Notes: generated by a model from the sequence alone, not told the origin. Positions 1-8,540 are shown, numbered from the stretch's first letter. The stretch: DNA of 64,000 nt from an uncultured Oscillospiraceae bacterium (GCA_910588495.1 CAJUPU010000002.1:56745-120744); one strand, 5' to 3'. Translations and numbers: made by a program.

Positions 1-978
1 GAGTACATCGACGAGGATCTCATCACCCAGTTCGAGGAGGAGACCGGCATCCGGGTGAACTACCAGACCGCCGAGAGCAACGAGGCGCTCTACTCCCTGC
101 TGAAGAGCGGCGGCGCGGACTACGACGTGATCGTCCCCTCCGACTACATGATCTCCCAGCTCATGGAAGAGGGGATGCTGGAGGAGCTGGACTACAGCCG
201 CATCCCCAACTTCGCAAAGATCGACGAGCGCTTCAAATACCTGCCCTACGATCCGGAGAACAAATACACCGTCCCCTACTCCTGGGGCACCCTGGGGCTG
301 ATCTACAACGCCGCCATGGTGGAGGAGGAGCCCTCCAGCTGGGGCGTTTTGTACGACGGGCGGTACGCGGGCAACGTGCTGCTGATCAACAACTCCCGGG
401 ACGCCCTGGGCGCCGCTCTGCTCCACCTGGGCTACTCGGTGAACACCACCGACGAGGGGGAGATCCGGGAGGCATTCTCCCTGATCTCCGACGCCAGCCG
501 CCGGGGGGTGTTCCAGGGCAAAGTGATGGACCAGGTGTTCCAGAAGATGGAGGGCGGCAACGCCGCCATCGCCACCTATTACGCCGGGGACTACCTGTCC
601 ATGCTGGAAAACCAGGCGGACGGGGTGGATCTGCGCTATACCATCCCCCAGGAGGGGGCCAACTGGTTCGTAGACGCCATGTGCGTGCTCAAGGACGCCC
701 CCCACTACGACGAAGCCTTGCAGTGGATCGACTTCATCGCCTCCACCAAGGCCAACCTGGCCAACATGGACTATATCTGGTACGCCTCCCCCAACAAGGA
801 GGCCCTGGAGCAGTACCCCGCCTGGTACGAGGAGCAATACGGCGAGGAGCTGGACCCTGAGCTGTATGAGATCATGGCCCCTCCCCCCGAGGTGCTGGAG
901 CGGTGTGAAATGTACCTGGTGCTTCCCCCGGCCACCCGGGCGCTGTACAACGAGCTGTGGATCCAGCTGGGGACCTAA
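1..978 (+). CDS. potD: Spermidine/putrescine ABC transporter substrate-binding protein, 5'-truncated
   Basis: The reading frame is open from base 1 to a TAA at 976-978, so about 325 C-terminal residues are present and the signal peptide lies outside the window. The protein resembles periplasmic-binding-fold polyamine receptors: DYDVIVPSDYMISQLMEEG, the PYSWGTLGLIYN segment and a WFVDAMCVLKDAPH segment follow PotD order. It would deliver spermidine or putrescine at the cell surface to a PotABC permease, expected just upstream. The first A of an inverted-repeat element overlaps the stop codon, so the gene ends exactly where the element begins. Family assignment is firm; polyamine specificity is inferred. 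Confidence 0.88.
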   Translation, partial: EYIDEDLITQFEEETGIRVNYQTAESNEALYSLLKSGGADYDVIVPSDYMISQLMEEGMLEELDYSRIPNFAKIDERFKYLPYDPENKYTVPYSWGTLGLIYNAAMVEEEPSSWGVLYDGRYAGNVLLINNSRDALGAALLHLGYSVNTTDEGEIREAFSLISDASRRGVFQGKVMDQVFQKMEGGNAAIATYYAGDYLSMLENQADGVDLRYTIPQEGANWFVDAMCVLKDAPHYDEALQWIDFIASTKANLANMDYIWYASPNKEALEQYPAWYEEQYGEELDPELYEIMAPPPEVLERCEMYLVLPPATRALYNELWIQLGT

Positions 979-1139
979 GAACCTGTATCCACAACCTCAA
1001 ACGCCGTCTGGACGGGTCTTTTTCCGCCATACTATGTTGCGTTTTCTTGAAATGCACAAAGTATTCCCGCGAAAACGCGCCTTGTCTGGCGAAAAGATCC
1101 CTCGCCCAGACGGCATCCTTTGCTGTGGATACAGGTTCT
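978..1139. repeat. 162-bp element with 16-bp terminal inverted repeats (copy 1)
   Basis: The segment starts AGAACCTGTATCCACA and ends with the exact reverse complement TGTGGATACAGGTTCT. A second copy lies at 44711-44874 in the opposite orientation. After reverse-complementing one copy, the ends are identical and the interior is clearly related (shared blocks such as GGGTCTTTT, TTCTTGAAAT and AAAGATCCCTCG). No credible gene lies inside. It looks like a miniature inverted-repeat or other non-autonomous repeat sitting against a gene end; no target-site duplication was identified with confidence. Confidence 0.85.
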
Positions 1140-1151
1140 GAGACCTGACGA

Positions 1152-1186
1152 CCGCCGGAGGGCTTTGCTCCCTCCGGCGGTTTTTT
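1152..1186 (+). terminator. Intrinsic terminator
   Basis: An 11-bp perfect stem (CCGCCGGAGGG / CCCTCCGGCGG) with a 7-nt loop is followed by six T. It lies downstream of the potD fragment and the repeat element and should end the polyamine transporter transcript. Confidence 0.92.
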
Positions 1187-1205
1187 CTGCCGATCTGCTT
1201 AGGAT

Positions 1206-1234
1206 TTGACTATTGCCCGCCGATGTTGTATAAT
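1206..1234 (+). promoter_or_regulatory. Sigma-A promoter of the methyltransferase gene
   Basis: TTGACT-N17-TATAAT, about 50 bp before the ATG at 1284. It is probably the main promoter for the plus-strand run that continues through vanZ-like, ecf and truA, since the later genes are tightly spaced. Confidence 0.85.
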
Positions 1235-1283
1235 AACATGATTTTGAAGCCGGCACGGGGATACGAGATCTGGAGGTGGAGCC

Positions 1284-2147
1284 ATGTGGATCGCTGACGG
1301 CTGGAAGGATTACGAGCTCATCGACTGCGGCCGGGGCGAAAAGCTGGAGCGCTGGGGGGACAAGCTGCTGGTGCGGCCCGACCCCCAGGCCATCTGGAAC
1401 ACCCCCCGGGCCCACCGGGGCTGGAAGCGCCCCGACGCCCGCTACGCCCGCTCCAGCTCCGGCGGAGGCCAGTGGGCGGACAAGAACGTCCCCCAGCGCT
1501 GGCAGGTGGGCTATCGGGACCTCACCTTCAATGTGGGTCTGATGAACTTCAAGCACACCGGGGTGTTCCCCGAGCAGGCCGCCAACTGGGACTTCGCCCG
1601 GGAGCAGATCCAACGGGCCGGGCGGCCGGTGAGCGTGCTCAACCTGTTCGCCTACACCGGCGGGGCCACCATCGCCTGTGCGGCGGCGGGGGCGTCGGTG
1701 TGCCATGTGGACGCGGCCAAGGGCATGGTGCAGTGGGCCAGGGACAACGCCCGCTCCTCCGGGCTGGAGGACAAGCCCGTGCGCTGGATCGTGGACGACT
1801 GCGCCAAGTTCGTGGAGCGGGAGATCCGCCGGGGGCGGAGATACGACGCCATCGTCATGGACCCTCCCTCCTATGGCCGGGGGCCCTCCGGCGAGGTGTG
1901 GAAGCTGGAGAACGACCTCTATCCCTTCGTGGAGCTGGTGGCCGGGGTGCTGTCCGACGACCCCCTGTTCATCATTTTGAACTCCTACACCACGGGGCTG
2001 TCCCCGTCGGTGCTCACCTATATTTTGCAAAGCGTGGCGGGCAAAAAATTCGGCGGGCACACCGTGTCCGACGAGCTGGGGCTGCCCGTGACCGCCACGG
2101 GGCTGGCCCTGCCCTGCGGGGCCACGGGCCGGTGGACCAAGCACTGA
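1284..2147 (+). CDS. Class I SAM-dependent methyltransferase (RlmI/RlmK-like, COG1092)
   Basis: 287 residues. The SAM-binding region is visible as NLFAYTGGATIACAAAG (motif I, near residue 114) and DAAKGMVQWARDN; the catalytic-region motif is MDPPSYGRGP. This order is typical of 23S rRNA cytosine-C5 or related rRNA methyltransferases, but the N-terminal PUA domain of full-length RlmI (about 390-400 aa) is absent, so this is the short variant. The ATG is preceded by GGAGGTGGA. The next gene starts one base after the stop, so the two are likely translationally coupled. Target nucleotide unknown. Confidence 0.82.
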   Translation: MWIADGWKDYELIDCGRGEKLERWGDKLLVRPDPQAIWNTPRAHRGWKRPDARYARSSSGGGQWADKNVPQRWQVGYRDLTFNVGLMNFKHTGVFPEQAANWDFAREQIQRAGRPVSVLNLFAYTGGATIACAAAGASVCHVDAAKGMVQWARDNARSSGLEDKPVRWIVDDCAKFVEREIRRGRRYDAIVMDPPSYGRGPSGEVWKLENDLYPFVELVAGVLSDDPLFIILNSYTTGLSPSVLTYILQSVAGKKFGGHTVSDELGLPVTATGLALPCGATGRWTKH

Positions 2148-2148
2148 C

Positions 2149-2784
2149 ATGGGACTCACCCTTCGTTACCTGTTCGCCATGCTCTGCGGGGCGGTCCCGG
2201 CTCTGGCGCTGTTCTTGCTTGCGCGCCCTGTGCGCATGCGCAGGCTGGGCAGACGCGGCCTTTGCAGCCCTCTTTTTCGTGAGACCGCCCTCGCGCTCTT
2301 TTGGATGTACTGCGGTGGGGCCGCGCTTCTGGGCCTGACCCCCAGATGGGTGGTCCGCTCCCTGGCCGGCCTGCCGCTGGGAGTCCCCTGGAATGAGGCG
2401 GGTCTGCCTTTTTTCAGCCCGGGCGCCATCAGTCTGGTCCCCTTCCTCACCTTTTCTTATTCCACCTATATTTTGGCCGCAAACGTGGCCCTGTTCCTAC
2501 CCTTCGGTCTGTTTCCCGCCCTTCTTTGGCGGGGCTTCGATCGGAAGCGGGCCCTGCTCACCGGAGGCTGCATCACCCTGTCTATCGAGACCTGCCAGCT
2601 CTTTGTCGGCCGGACCTTTGACATCGACGACCTGATGCTCAACACCCTTGGCGTGTTCTGCGGCTTCTTGATGGGGTCGGCCGTCAGAAGGCTGCTGCCC
2701 CGGTTTTGCGCAAAATTCCTGATCGTCCCACAACTTTCTGCTGATCGAGGTAGTTCCTATGGCTCACCCCATCCTCCAAACTGA
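2149..2784 (+). CDS. VanZ-like integral membrane protein
   Basis: 211 residues with several hydrophobic segments. The VanZ core is recognisable: NVALFLPFGLFPAL, then SIETCQLFVGRTFDIDDLML and NTLGVFCGF. VanZ-family proteins are membrane proteins, some linked to glycopeptide tolerance, most of unknown function; nothing here indicates a van cluster. Its 3' end overlaps the ecfA1 start by 26 bp in another frame, so it is transcribed with the ECF genes. The ribosome site is weak, consistent with coupling to the upstream methyltransferase. Confidence 0.82.
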   Translation: MGLTLRYLFAMLCGAVPALALFLLARPVRMRRLGRRGLCSPLFRETALALFWMYCGGAALLGLTPRWVVRSLAGLPLGVPWNEAGLPFFSPGAISLVPFLTFSYSTYILAANVALFLPFGLFPALLWRGFDRKRALLTGGCITLSIETCQLFVGRTFDIDDLMLNTLGVFCGFLMGSAVRRLLPRFCAKFLIVPQLSADRGSSYGSPHPPN

Positions 2785-3604
2785 AGATCTCACCTTCCGC
2801 TACACCACCGAGGAGGGCGTGGCCCCCACGGTGCTGGACAGCCTCACCCTGTCCATCCAGCCGGGCCAGTTCGTGGCGGTGCTGGGCCACAACGGGAGCG
2901 GAAAATCCACCCTGGCCAAGCACTTCAACGCCATCCTGCTCCCCTCCGGGGGGAAGGTGTATGTGGACGGGCTGGACACCTGCGACGAGGGCAGGCTGCT
3001 GGACATCCGCCGCCAGGTGGGCATGGTGTTCCAGAACCCGGACAACCAGATCGTGGCCAGCGTGGTGGAGGAGGACGTGGCCTTCGGCCCGGAGAACCTG
3101 GGGGTGCCCTCCGGGGAGATCCGGGAGCGGGTGGACGCGTCCTTGGCCGCCGTGCGCATGACCCAGTACGCCCGCCACGCCCCCCACCTGCTGTCCGGGG
3201 GCCAGAAGCAGCGGGTGGCCATCGCCGGGGTGCTGGCCATGAGTCCCCGGTGCATCGTGCTGGACGAGCCCACCGCCATGCTGGACCCGGTGGGCCGGAA
3301 GGAGGTGCTGGACACCATCCGCTGGCTCAACCGGGAGCGGCAGATCACGGTGGTGCTGATCACCCACCACATGGACGAGGCCGCCCAGGCCGACCGGCTG
3401 ATCGTCATGCACGACGGCCACATCGTGGCGGATGACAGCCCCGCGCTGGTGTTCCAGAACGTGGACGGCCTGCGCTCCCTGGGGCTGGAGGTGCCCGAGC
3501 CGGTGGCCCTGCTGTACGAGCTGCGGCAGGCGGGGGTGGACGTGCCCCTCACCGCACTGACGGTGGACGAGTGCGCGGAGGTTTTGAAGGCCTTGCTGGC
3601 GTAG
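2759..3604 (+). CDS. ecfA1: Energy-coupling factor transporter ATPase EcfA1 (CbiO type)
   Basis: 281 residues with a complete ABC ATPase set: Walker A GHNGSGKST, Q-loop MVFQNPDNQ, signature LSGGQKQRVAIA, Walker B CIVLDEPTAML and H-loop LITHHMD. With EcfA2 and EcfT downstream it forms the shared energising module of group II ECF importers, which takes up vitamins or cofactors through separately encoded S components. No S component is in the window. The start (GAGG ribosome site, ATG 2759) lies inside the upstream VanZ-like frame. An AT-rich gene separates it from ecfA2, which is unusual because these genes are normally adjacent. Confidence 0.95.
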   Translation: MAHPILQTEDLTFRYTTEEGVAPTVLDSLTLSIQPGQFVAVLGHNGSGKSTLAKHFNAILLPSGGKVYVDGLDTCDEGRLLDIRRQVGMVFQNPDNQIVASVVEEDVAFGPENLGVPSGEIRERVDASLAAVRMTQYARHAPHLLSGGQKQRVAIAGVLAMSPRCIVLDEPTAMLDPVGRKEVLDTIRWLNRERQITVVLITHHMDEAAQADRLIVMHDGHIVADDSPALVFQNVDGLRSLGLEVPEPVALLYELRQAGVDVPLTALTVDECAEVLKALLA

Positions 3605-3623
3605 CACCGTAAATCGTGATTTT

Positions 3624-3902
3624 TTGGAGGATAAAAAAATGAAGTGCCCTATTTGTAATAATGAACTGTTAGAAGGCGGAATCATAGTTCAACATGTAGC
3701 ACCCGGATGGGTTCCAATGGAACAATTCAAGAAAAAAGGTGTCAAGCGATTGATGTATACGGATATGCGCACAATTGGAGAAAGCAGTATTCTTTTGAAT
3801 CAAACAAAGATTCCTAACGCCTATTTTTGTAAAAACTGCAATAAAGTCATGGGGATTTTTGATGTAACGAACAATTTAGATAATCAAGCAAATTCTAATT
3901 GA
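3624..3902 (+). CDS. Small zinc-ribbon protein (DUF6487-like), AT-rich insertion
   Basis: 92 residues, preceded by a good GGAGG site. Two Cys pairs, CPIC near the N-terminus and CKNC near residue 75, suggest a split zinc ribbon of the DUF6487 kind; the family name is from memory. Codon use is strikingly unlike the neighbours: A/T-ending codons throughout, while the flanking ecf genes are extremely GC-rich. It sits precisely between ecfA1 and ecfA2, 19 bp after the first, and must be read from the same transcript unless it has its own promoter. This looks like a recent horizontal acquisition. Function unknown. Confidence 0.82.
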   Translation: MEDKKMKCPICNNELLEGGIIVQHVAPGWVPMEQFKKKGVKRLMYTDMRTIGESSILLNQTKIPNAYFCKNCNKVMGIFDVTNNLDNQANSN

Positions 3903-3957
3903 ATTGATTTTTCCCTCACTCTTATGCACATTATCTCCACTCCAAGGAGTTTGGCCC

Positions 3958-4824
3958 ATGGGAGCTATCATCGAGACAAAACAACTGACCCATACCTACA
4001 GCCGGGGCACCCCCTTTGAGCACACCGCCCTGGACCGGGTGGACTTTTCCGCCGCGCGGGGCGAGTACCTAGCCGTCATCGGCCGCACCGGGTCGGGCAA
4101 ATCCACCCTGATCCAGCACCTCAACGGCCTTTTGAAGCCCACCGCCGGACAGGTGCTCTTCGACGGCGCCGACATCTGGGAGACCAAGGAGCGCACCCGC
4201 CAGGTCCGGTGCCAGGTGGGGCTGGTGTTCCAGTACCCGGAGTACCAGCTCTTCGAGGAGACGGTGTACCAAGACATCGCCTTCGGTCCCAAGAACATGG
4301 GGCTGGACACGGACGAGGTGGACCGGCGGGTGCGCCAGTCCGCCCGGTTCGTGGGGCTGGAGCCCGGGGTGCTGGAGAAATCCCCCTTCGACCTGTCCGG
4401 CGGGCAGAAGCGGCGGGTGGCCATCGCGGGCGTCATCGCCATGGAGCCCCAGGTGCTGGTGCTGGACGAGCCCACCGCCGGGCTGGACCCCTCCGGGTCC
4501 GCCCGGATCTTAGACAACATCCGCACCTACCACCAGGAAAAGAACGCCTGCATCATCCTGGTGTCCCACTCCATGGAGGAGGTGGCCCGGGAGGCGGCGC
4601 GGCTGGTGGTGATCCACCAGGGGACCATCCCCATCCAGGGGCCCCCCGAGGCGGTCTTTGCCCACGGGGAGGAGCTGGAGGCCATGGGCCTGGGCGTGCC
4701 CGCCATGACCCGGGTGTTCGCCCGGCTGCGGTCCATGGGAGTGGACCTGCCCGGCTCGGTGTACACCATCCCCCAGGCGCGGGAGGCGGTGCTGGCCGCC
4801 CTCCACCGAAGGGAGGTCAAGTGA
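3958..4824 (+). CDS. ecfA2: Energy-coupling factor transporter ATPase EcfA2
   Basis: 288 residues from the ATG at 3958, chosen because AAGGAG lies 8 bp before it; an in-frame TTG at 3904 would add 18 residues with no matching site and no family similarity. Motifs: Walker A GRTGSGKST, LVFQYPEYQLFEET, signature LSGGQKRRVAIAG, Walker B VLVLDEPTAGLDP and H-loop LVSHSMEEV. It pairs with EcfA1 as the asymmetric ATPase dimer. The stop overlaps the ecfT start (GTGATGG), so translation is coupled. Confidence 0.95.
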   Translation: MGAIIETKQLTHTYSRGTPFEHTALDRVDFSAARGEYLAVIGRTGSGKSTLIQHLNGLLKPTAGQVLFDGADIWETKERTRQVRCQVGLVFQYPEYQLFEETVYQDIAFGPKNMGLDTDEVDRRVRQSARFVGLEPGVLEKSPFDLSGGQKRRVAIAGVIAMEPQVLVLDEPTAGLDPSGSARILDNIRTYHQEKNACIILVSHSMEEVAREAARLVVIHQGTIPIQGPPEAVFAHGEELEAMGLGVPAMTRVFARLRSMGVDLPGSVYTIPQAREAVLAALHRREVK

Positions 4825-5630
4825 TGGCGCTGCGAGACATCACCCTGGGGCAGTATTTCCCCGGAGAGTCCCCCATCCACCGGCTGGACCCCCGGGCCAA
4901 GCTGGTGGCCATGGCCTGCTACATCGTGGCCCTGTTTTTGGGCCGGCGGCTGGTCACCTACGGCATCCTCCTGCTGGCGCTGGCGGCGGTGGTGAAGGTG
5001 TCCACCGTGAAGCCCCGGGCCCTGGTGCGGGGGCTGAAGCCGGTGGTGTTCATCCTGGTGTTCACCGCCGTGCTCAACATCTTCTACACCCCCGGCGAGC
5101 CGCTGGCCTCCTTTTGGATCTTCACGATCACCAGGGAGGGCATCGTCCACGCCTTCTTCATGGTGATCCGGATCGTCATGCTGATCACCTGCACCTTCCT
5201 GCTCACCTACACCACCTCTCCCCTGGCCCTCACCGACGGGCTGGAGAGCTTGATGGGGCCGCTGAAAAAGATCCGCGTCCCCGTCCACGAGCTGTCCATG
5301 ATGATGTCCATCGCCCTGCGGTTCATCCCCACCCTGATCGAGGAGACGGACAAGATCATGTCCGCCCAGAAGGCCCGGGGCGCGGATTTCGAGTCGGGCA
5401 GCCTGGTCCAGCGGGCGAAGGCGCTGATCCCCCTGCTGGTGCCGCTGTTCATCTCCGCCTTCCGGCGGGCGGACGAGCTGGCCACCGCCATGGAGTGCCG
5501 CTGCTACCACGGCGGCGAGGGCCGCACCCGGATGAAGCAGCTCCACTACCGCCCCGGCGACCTGCTGTTCATGCTGGGGGCCCTGGCTCTGGCGGTGCTG
5601 ATCGGCGTTTTGGGCCATTGGGGGCTGTGA
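4824..5630 (+). CDS. ecfT: Energy-coupling factor transporter transmembrane protein EcfT
   Basis: 268 residues from the ATG overlapping the ecfA2 stop. Several hydrophobic segments are followed by the two cytoplasmic coupling helices typical of EcfT. The first carries the Ala-Arg-Gly motif (QKARGADF); the second reads ECRCYHGGEGRTRM, where many homologues have AR(C/G) at this place. EcfT connects the two ATPases to interchangeable substrate-binding S components. The stop is followed one base later by truA, an arrangement common in Firmicutes (ecfA1-ecfA2-ecfT-truA). Confidence 0.94.
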   Translation: MALRDITLGQYFPGESPIHRLDPRAKLVAMACYIVALFLGRRLVTYGILLLALAAVVKVSTVKPRALVRGLKPVVFILVFTAVLNIFYTPGEPLASFWIFTITREGIVHAFFMVIRIVMLITCTFLLTYTTSPLALTDGLESLMGPLKKIRVPVHELSMMMSIALRFIPTLIEETDKIMSAQKARGADFESGSLVQRAKALIPLLVPLFISAFRRADELATAMECRCYHGGEGRTRMKQLHYRPGDLLFMLGALALAVLIGVLGHWGL

Positions 5631-5631
5631 T

Positions 5632-6387
5632 ATGGACAAGCGCAACATCGCCCTGCGGCTGAGCTACACCGGCACCGCCTACCACGGCTGGCAGGTGCAG
5701 AAAAACGATATCTCCGTGGCGGAGACCCTGGAAAAGGCCCTGGCCTCGGTGGTGTGCCACCCGGTGAAGGTCACCGGGGCGGGCCGCACCGACGCGGGGG
5801 TCCACGCCCAGATCTACGTGGCCAACTTCCGCACCACCTCGGGCATCCCGGTGGAGCGCCTCCCCCTGGCGGTGAACACCCGGCTGCCCGACGACATCTC
5901 GGTGTTCAAGGCCACGGTGGTGCCCGACGGCTTCAACGCCATCGGCTCCTGCCTCAAGAAGGAATACACCTATAAGATCTACAACTCCCGCATCCGGGAC
6001 CCCTTCTATGTGAACCGGGTGTGGTTCTATCCCAAGCCCCTGGACGAGCGCGTCATGGCCCAGGCCGCCGGGCAGTTCGTGGGCACCCACGACTTCGCCG
6101 CCGTCCGCTCGGTGGGCACCGAGACCCGCACCACCGTGCGCACCGTCCACTACTTCGACATCCAGCGCCATGGGACGGTCATCGACTGCCGGGTGTGCGC
6201 CGATGGGTTCCTCTACAACATGGTCCGGGCCATGGTGGGCACCTGCGTCTACGCCGCCGAGGGCAAGCTGGACCCGGCGGAGATCCCGGCCATCCTGGCC
6301 TCCCGCAACCGGACCCTGGCAGGGCCCACCGCGCCGCCCGACGGGCTGTATATGACCAATCTGTGGTACAAGGAAGCGGTGCTGTGA
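5632..6387 (+). CDS. truA: tRNA pseudouridine(38-40) synthase TruA
   Basis: 251 residues, usual TruA length. The catalytic aspartate lies in GRTDAGVHA (near residue 50), preceded by YTGTAYHGWQVQ and followed by KKEYTYKIYN and the C-terminal LYNMVRAMVGT segment. TruA isomerises uridines 38-40 in the anticodon arm of many tRNAs. It is the last gene of the ECF operon, one base after ecfT. Confidence 0.96.
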   Translation: MDKRNIALRLSYTGTAYHGWQVQKNDISVAETLEKALASVVCHPVKVTGAGRTDAGVHAQIYVANFRTTSGIPVERLPLAVNTRLPDDISVFKATVVPDGFNAIGSCLKKEYTYKIYNSRIRDPFYVNRVWFYPKPLDERVMAQAAGQFVGTHDFAAVRSVGTETRTTVRTVHYFDIQRHGTVIDCRVCADGFLYNMVRAMVGTCVYAAEGKLDPAEIPAILASRNRTLAGPTAPPDGLYMTNLWYKEAVL

Positions 6388-6431
6388 GCGCCGGCGGCAT
6401 GACGAAAACATCCTGTGACAAGGGAGTTTTT

Positions 6432-7658
6432 ATGGAAGAGCAGAACCGGCAAAAACCGAAGATCCAGCCCCTCCGGCCGCCCAGGACCCCGCCGGAGCCG
6501 GAGGCCCCCAAGCCCCGGCGGAAGCTGCCCCGCTTTCTCGTGCGGGCCGCGGCCACCCTGGTGGTGCTGGCGGCGGCGCTGTGCCTGGTGGCGGTGGTGG
6601 CCTTCCGGGACAGCCTGAACATGGACAGCGTGAAGCGGTGGTTCACCTACCGCTCCCTGATCCGCAGCGACAGCGGCCGGGCGGACTCCTTCCCCTACGG
6701 GGGGGACCTCACCGACACCTTCGCCGTGCTGGACGGGGATCTGCTGGTGTGCTCCCGCAACGCCATCTCCCTCTACTCCGGCAGCGGCACCCAGTACATC
6801 AATGAGTCGGTGGGCATGGAGAATCCCGTGGTCACCACCAATGGCTCCCTGGCCGCGGTGTACGACGCCGGGGGCTCCAGCCTGTACGTCCTGGGCCAGC
6901 GGACGCTGGTGTGGTCGGCGGACGATCTGGAGTCCATCCTGTCCGCCCGGCTGAATAAGAACGGCCAGCTCACCGTGGTCACCCAGTCCAGCGGCTACCG
7001 GGGGTCGGTGACGGTGTACGACGCCGCCTACTCCCCCGTGATGCGGGTGGACCTCACCTCCGCCTTCGTGATGGACGCGGCGCTGTCCGACGACGGCCAC
7101 ACCCTGGCCATCCTCACCGTGGGCCAGTCCGGCGGCGCCTTCGCCACCACCCTGGAGCTGTACGACATGAGCTACGCCAGCGGCCAGTACGCCCCCGACC
7201 TCACCTGCCAGCTGGGGGGCGGCGTGGTGCTGGAGACACGGCACACCGCCTCGGCGGTGTGGGCCCTGGGCGACCGGGGGCTCACCGTCACCGCCCACGA
7301 CGGCCGGTCCTCCGGCGTGAGCTGGGCGGACAAGCACCTTCGCCGGTACACCCTCAGCGGCGACGGCTTCGCCGCCGTCCTCTTGGGCAAGTACCGGGCG
7401 GGCAGCCAGTCGGAGCTGTGGGTGGTGGACGAGCAGGGAGAGCGCCGCACCCTGGAGATCAACGAGCAGGTGCTGTCCATCTCCGCCTCCGGGCGGTATG
7501 TGGCGGTGCTCACCGGCGACCGGCTGGACATCTACACCGACCAGCTGGAGCTGTACGACACGCTGGACGGCACCCAGGGCGCCCGGACGGCGCTGCTGAT
7601 GCCGGATGGCTCGGCCATCCTCATCTCGGCGGACAGCGCCGGGTTCTATATTCCCTGA
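6432..7658 (+). CDS. DUF5711-type membrane-anchored beta-propeller protein
   Basis: 408 residues. A proline- and lysine-rich cytoplasmic tail (residues 1-35) is followed by one transmembrane helix (about 36-56) and an extracytoplasmic region of repeating blade-like units (AVLDGDLLVCSRNAISLY, AALSDDGHTLAILTVG and similar) suggesting a WD40-like propeller. The family is common in Clostridia and has no established function. The ATG is 44 bp after truA, with AGGGAG before it. The CvpA gene follows, so a role at the envelope is plausible. Confidence 0.75.
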   Translation: MEEQNRQKPKIQPLRPPRTPPEPEAPKPRRKLPRFLVRAAATLVVLAAALCLVAVVAFRDSLNMDSVKRWFTYRSLIRSDSGRADSFPYGGDLTDTFAVLDGDLLVCSRNAISLYSGSGTQYINESVGMENPVVTTNGSLAAVYDAGGSSLYVLGQRTLVWSADDLESILSARLNKNGQLTVVTQSSGYRGSVTVYDAAYSPVMRVDLTSAFVMDAALSDDGHTLAILTVGQSGGAFATTLELYDMSYASGQYAPDLTCQLGGGVVLETRHTASAVWALGDRGLTVTAHDGRSSGVSWADKHLRRYTLSGDGFAAVLLGKYRAGSQSELWVVDEQGERRTLEINEQVLSISASGRYVAVLTGDRLDIYTDQLELYDTLDGTQGARTALLMPDGSAILISADSAGFYIP

Positions 7659-7708
7659 GGTATTTGCGTTGACCGCCCCAGGCGCCGTTTGGGCGGGAGG
7701 AGGAGCTT

Positions 7709-8389
7709 ATGGCAGCGTACCTATTCGACATCATCATCGTGGCCCTGCTGGCGCTGTTCGCCTGGCGGGGAGCGGCCAAGGGGCTGATCTTGTCCCTGTG
7801 CGGGCTGGCGGCCATTTTCGTGGTCTATCTGGGGGCCCAGTTCCTGTCGGAGAGATTCTGTGAGCCGGTGGGCAATATCCTGCGCCCCATCGTCATCCAG
7901 ACCGTCCGGGGGGCGGGGGCGGAGCCGGAGGTGGATCCTGAGGACCCGGAGGACCTCTACACCATGGAGGAGCTGGTGGCCTCCATCCAGGAGAAGGGGC
8001 TGTTCGAGGGCCTGTCCGCCTTCCTGGAGCAGGCGGACAGCCGGGACCTGCCCCAGGGCGGCTTGCTCTCCCCCCTGGAGGCCCTGGCCGGCTATCTCTC
8101 GACGGCCATCGCCCGGGCGCTGCTGTTCAGCCTGGTGTTCTTCGGGGGCCTTCTGGCCTGGTTCCTGCTCAGTCACGCCCTGGATCTGGCCTTCAAGCTG
8201 CCCATCCTGGCGGAGATCAACCTGGCGGGCGGCCTCATCATCGGGCTGGTGAAGGGCGGCCTGCTCACCGTGGTGCTGGTGTGGCTGGGGCAGGTGATCG
8301 GTCTGCTCCCCAACCCGCCGGACACCCCCGTGCTGTCCATGTTCACCGTAGACAGGCTGTGGGAGCTGCTGGGCGCCCTGCCCGCCTGA
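7709..8389 (+). CDS. CvpA family membrane protein
   Basis: 226 residues. The N-terminal pattern FDIIIVALLALFAWRGAAKGLI is the classical CvpA opening, followed by further transmembrane helices near 30-45, 130-155 and 165-195. An acidic insertion (about residues 70-115, PEVDPEDPEDLYTMEEL) separates the first pair of helices from the rest. CvpA proteins are linked to colicin V production and envelope integrity in other bacteria; the role here is unknown. GGAGGAG precedes the ATG at 7709. Confidence 0.8.
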   Translation: MAAYLFDIIIVALLALFAWRGAAKGLILSLCGLAAIFVVYLGAQFLSERFCEPVGNILRPIVIQTVRGAGAEPEVDPEDPEDLYTMEELVASIQEKGLFEGLSAFLEQADSRDLPQGGLLSPLEALAGYLSTAIARALLFSLVFFGGLLAWFLLSHALDLAFKLPILAEINLAGGLIIGLVKGGLLTVVLVWLGQVIGLLPNPPDTPVLSMFTVDRLWELLGALPA

Positions 8390-8452
8390 GCCGCCCCCTT
8401 CCAGCGCCGCGAGCTTTTCCCTTCTCCGCGGAAAATTCCCACTCTAAAATTC

Positions 8453-8481
8453 ATGACAGGTTCATATTTATCTGATATGTT
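8453..8481 (+). promoter_or_regulatory. Extended -10 promoter of the Clp ATPase gene
   Basis: ATGACA-N17-TATGTT with a TGA extension before the -10 box. The leader is about 55 nt and contains a short inverted repeat (AGGAAC at 8499-8504, GTTCCT at 8515-8520). No CtsR heptad repeat was found. Confidence 0.6.
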
Positions 8482-8540
8482 ACTGCAAAACTGCGATCAG
8501 GAACGCCAGAACTGGTTCCTTTGAAAGGAGCGGCACCACT

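Noticed and set aside
978..1139. tRNA, riboswitch or other known RNA in the inverted-repeat element
   Set aside because: No cloverleaf, no T-loop motif and no known riboswitch core; the terminal inverted repeats shared with a distant copy explain the structure better.
1032..2159. Minus-strand open frame running through the methyltransferase gene and into the repeat
   Set aside because: Antisense of a gene with clear methyltransferase motifs, its own promoter and ribosome site. The C-terminal part is only the inverted-repeat element read in frame.
2149..2784. Glycopeptide-resistance (van) locus
   Set aside because: Only a VanZ-like membrane protein is present here; no vanH, vanA-type ligase or vanX is near it. 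The ddl gene at 61315-62361 sits with murF in a normal cell-wall operon.
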